Shown here: piece after piece, positions 29,589-32,084 of the stretch
How positions within the stretch are numbered: the stretch's first letter is position 1
Layout: each line of letters opens with the position of its first letter
Assembly (NCBI GenBank): GCA_913059105.1
Contig: CAJXRL010000003.1
Coordinates: 1 to 32,084, forward strand
DNA: 32,084 bases
Reading direction: 5' to 3'
From: an uncultured Flavobacteriales bacterium
GTDB lineage: Bacteria; Bacteroidota; Bacteroidia; Flavobacteriales_E; Vicingaceae
Notes under the pieces: generated by a model
What the model was told of the DNA's origin: nothing
Seen by the model: only the letters and a program-made list of their open reading frames with translations
Database searches by the model: none
Position numbers and translations under genes: made by a program

Positions 29589-29936
29589 ATGGCAATTATT
29601 ATAACAGACGAATGTATTAACTGTGGAGCTTGTGAGCCAGAATGTCCTAACAATGCCATTTATGAAGGCGGTGAAGAATGGAGATTTTCAGATGGAACAG
29701 GAATATCAGATGATTTCAAAACATCAAAGGGTGACGTAATAGGTGCCGACGTCGAAAACGAACCTGTTAGCCTCGATTATTACTACATAGTGCCTGATAA
29801 ATGCACGGAGTGCGTAGGGTTTCACGATGAGCCACAATGCGCTGCTGTATGTCCTGTAGATTGTTGTGTTGATGATCCAGACGTAAGAGAGACTAAAGAA
29901 GAATTATTATCTAAAAAAGAAGCACTTCACATTTAG
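29589..29936 (+). CDS. 2x[4Fe-4S] ferredoxin
   Basis: 115 aa; [12 protein letters not shown] and [22 protein letters not shown]. Confidence 0.95.
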   Translation: MAIIITDECINCGACEPECPNNAIYEGGEEWRFSDGTGISDDFKTSKGDVIGADVENEPVSLDYYYIVPDKCTECVGFHDEPQCAAVCPVDCCVDDPDVRETKEELLSKKEALHI

Positions 29937-29998
29937 TGTGGTTACTTTATACGATTTCGGTGCAATTGTTGTTTTATATACGCTAACATTCTAAATTT

Positions 29999-31024
29999 AT
30001 GAATATGCGAATTCTGTCAACAATTGCACTTTTTTTTTGCTCCCAATTCTATTTATTAGCCCAAAGCAGTGTAGGTATTGGTACAGTTGACATAACAGAA
30101 AATCAAATCATTGATCAAGATCGGATAGAATATCTTGCAAATGCTGTCCTTCAAGAATTACCGACTATTGAAAAAGATAGCATCAATCAATTGCTAATAA
30201 AAGAACTCTCGTTCAACTTAAATAAAAAACATGCTTTTCGCCACTCTTTCGATCGCGTAAAGAGCCTCACTATTTTGACATCGCCCGACTCTACTTTTAG
30301 GATTTTTAATTGGGAAATTTCGTATGTAGATGGATCGAATCAATACAAATGCCTCATTATTAAAAAACTAAATAATGAATATACCTTAGAGGTTCTTCAG
30401 CCATTAGATTCAACATTTGCAAGAGAAGAGCTTGTCAACCAAAAATTAGGAGTTAATAATTGGCTACCTGCTCTTTATTATAAAATTATTCCAGTCAAAA
30501 GCCGGTTTCAAACATTTTACACCTTATTAGCTTGGGATGGGAATGATCTGTTAACAAACAAAAAATACATTGAAGTTCTCTGGTTTGATAAAACAGGAAA
30601 AACAATTTTTGGCGCGCCAATTTTCAGGAATAATCTTACTGTACAATCTAGAGTCATTTTTGAATTCGGCGGTCAAAATTCGATGAATTTGAACTTTGAA
30701 AAAGAACTAGAACGAATCTCATTTAGCCATCTAGCTCCTCCAAGTTCAAATTTAGAAGGAATATACGAGTATTATGGAGCAGACGTTACTTTTGATGCTT
30801 ATGATTGGAATGGTAACTATTGGAGTTTAGTTCAAGAAGTAATTCCTGCTTGGGCTGACCCAAAGGGTAGAACAAAATCTAAGGTCACAAACAAAAGATT
30901 TGGTGAAGAAGATGCTTCCAACCCAAATGAGGCTTCAAAAATTCTAAAAGAATCTGAAAAGCAAAAAAAGATAGCCGACGATAAATTAAAAGAAGAAGTC
31001 GAGCAACTTAAAGCAGCTCCTTAA
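29999..31024 (+). CDS. Hypothetical secreted protein
   Basis: 341 aa; N-terminal signal peptide MNMRILSTIALFFCSQFYLLAQ; no recognised domain; charged coiled-coil-like C-terminus. Confidence 0.75.
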   Translation: MNMRILSTIALFFCSQFYLLAQSSVGIGTVDITENQIIDQDRIEYLANAVLQELPTIEKDSINQLLIKELSFNLNKKHAFRHSFDRVKSLTILTSPDSTFRIFNWEISYVDGSNQYKCLIIKKLNNEYTLEVLQPLDSTFAREELVNQKLGVNNWLPALYYKIIPVKSRFQTFYTLLAWDGNDLLTNKKYIEVLWFDKTGKTIFGAPIFRNNLTVQSRVIFEFGGQNSMNLNFEKELERISFSHLAPPSSNLEGIYEYYGADVTFDAYDWNGNYWSLVQEVIPAWADPKGRTKSKVTNKRFGEEDASNPNEASKILKESEKQKKIADDKLKEEVEQLKAAP

Positions 31025-31973
31025 TGATTCTTTCAATAGAATAACCTTCTGCTTCAGCCTTATAATTACGAACAATTCTATGACGCAAAATAGGCTCCGC
31101 TACAGCTTTAACATCTTCAATATCGGGAGAATACTTCCCACTTATGGCCGCATGACACTTTGCTCCAACAACTAAAAATTGAGATGCTCTTGGCCCCGCT
31201 CCCCAGCTTAGAAAATCATTTACCATTTGCGGAGAATTCTCAGTATTTGGTCTAGTACTAGCAGCCAATTTTACTGCATACTCCAGTACATTGTCAGGTA
31301 CTGGTATTTTTCGAATAAGTTGTTGGAAAAACATTATTTCCTCCCCACCCATAACTTTATCTACAGACGCAGAATAGTTTGTGGTTGTAGATTTAACAAT
31401 ATTCAACTCTTCCTCCAAATTAGGATAGTCCAACCAAATATTAAACATAAATCGGTCTAATTGTGCTTCAGGAAGCGGATATGTTCCCTCCTGTTCAATT
31501 GGGTTCTGCGTTGCTAAAACAAAAAATGGCTGTGGTAATTCATAAGTTTTCCCACCTGTTGTTATTTTCTTTTCCTGCATAGCTTCTAACAATGCCGATT
31601 GTGTCTTTGGTGGTGTTCTGTTTATCTCATCTGCCAAAATCAAGTTTGAAAACAAGGGTCCCGGAATAAATTTGAAGCTTCTAGATTCATCCAAAATCTC
31701 AGAACCAATGATATCTGAAGGCATTAAATCTGGAGTGAACTGAATTCTATTAAAACTCAAACCCAACGCTTCTGAAACAGTATTTACCAAAAGTGTCTTT
31801 GCTAATCCAGGAACACCAACTAACAGGCAATGTCCGTTACTAAAAATTGAAATAAGTAAATTTTTAACAACGTCCTTTTGTCCTACAATAACTTTCCCAA
31901 TTTCCTTATTAAGTAGATTGTATTTCTCTACTAAAGCGTCAACCGCTTCTGCATCTGAACTATATTGTTTCAT
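31008..31973 (-). CDS. MoxR-family AAA+ ATPase
   Basis: 321 aa; Walker A VGVPGLAKT, Walker B LILADEINRTPPKTQSALLEAMQE, ATQNPIEQEGTYPLPEAQLDRFMF. Confidence 0.96.
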   Translation of the reverse strand: MKQYSSDAEAVDALVEKYNLLNKEIGKVIVGQKDVVKNLLISIFSNGHCLLVGVPGLAKTLLVNTVSEALGLSFNRIQFTPDLMPSDIIGSEILDESRSFKFIPGPLFSNLILADEINRTPPKTQSALLEAMQEKKITTGGKTYELPQPFFVLATQNPIEQEGTYPLPEAQLDRFMFNIWLDYPNLEEELNIVKSTTTNYSASVDKVMGGEEIMFFQQLIRKIPVPDNVLEYAVKLAASTRPNTENSPQMVNDFLSWGAGPRASQFLVVGAKCHAAISGKYSPDIEDVKAVAEPILRHRIVRNYKAEAEGYSIERIIKELL

Positions 31974-31974
31974 A

Positions 31975-32052
31975 TTATTTCGCGCTATTTTCTATCCAAG
32001 CTTGCTGAAATTCGCAATTGGTACAATACTCTAAATTCAACCTAATATAAGT
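31975..32052 (-). CDS. C-terminal fragment of an upstream ORF, truncated by contig end
   Basis: Open frame TYIRLNLEYCTNCEFQQAWIENSAK* ends 1 bp before the moxR ATG; product not identifiable. Confidence 0.5.
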   Translation of the reverse strand, partial: TYIRLNLEYCTNCEFQQAWIENSAK

Positions 32053-32084
32053 CTGTCTCTTATACACATCTGACGCTGCCGACG
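32053..32084. other. Untrimmed Illumina Nextera Read 1-side adapter (not genomic)
   Basis: ctgtctcttatacacatctgacgctgccgacg is the reverse complement of the mosaic end plus Nextera Read 1 adapter. Confidence 0.98.

Noticed and set aside
49-32052. CRISPR array, phage genes, toxin-antitoxin or defence island
   Set aside because: No regularly spaced repeats, cas, integrase, transposase or defence-type genes were recognised.

Overview
AT-rich chromosomal contig that looks like Bacteroidota (probably Flavobacteriales; inferred from gene content, TAnnTTTG-type promoter boxes and A/T-rich start regions without obvious Shine-Dalgarno motifs). Both ends carry untrimmed Illumina Nextera adapter: 1-48 is the i7-side adapter with index TTCTGCCT, and 32053-32084 is the reverse complement of the Read 1 side. 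Real sequence is therefore 49-32052. The left half, 17451 down to 49 on the minus strand, is one co-directional str-S10-spc-alpha ribosomal protein/secY/rpoA block of 33 genes, with map between secY and infA and no tuf between fusA and rpsJ. Two short r-protein genes missing from the ORF track (rpmJ, 38 aa; rpmD, 59 aa) were recovered by hand. The right half has ordinary housekeeping and accessory genes: uvrD/pcrA helicase, a DUF4290-type protein, murA, a TlpA-like thioredoxin, grpE-dnaJ, a YkgJ-type cysteine-cluster protein, mnmD, a single-cysteine thioredoxin-fold protein, a beta-helix lipoprotein, a LuxC-type acyl-CoA reductase divergent from a 2x[4Fe-4S] ferredoxin, a secreted hypothetical protein and a MoxR ATPase. 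I found no CRISPR array, mobile element, tRNA or rRNA, and no convincing novel multi-gene system. The most useful leads are a Cys-to-Asp MurA active site (predicted fosfomycin insensitivity), a palindrome flanked by direct repeats at the predicted start of the r-protein operon, a possible divergent promoter/operator between the acyl-CoA reductase and ferredoxin genes, and several uncharacterised conserved-looking proteins.
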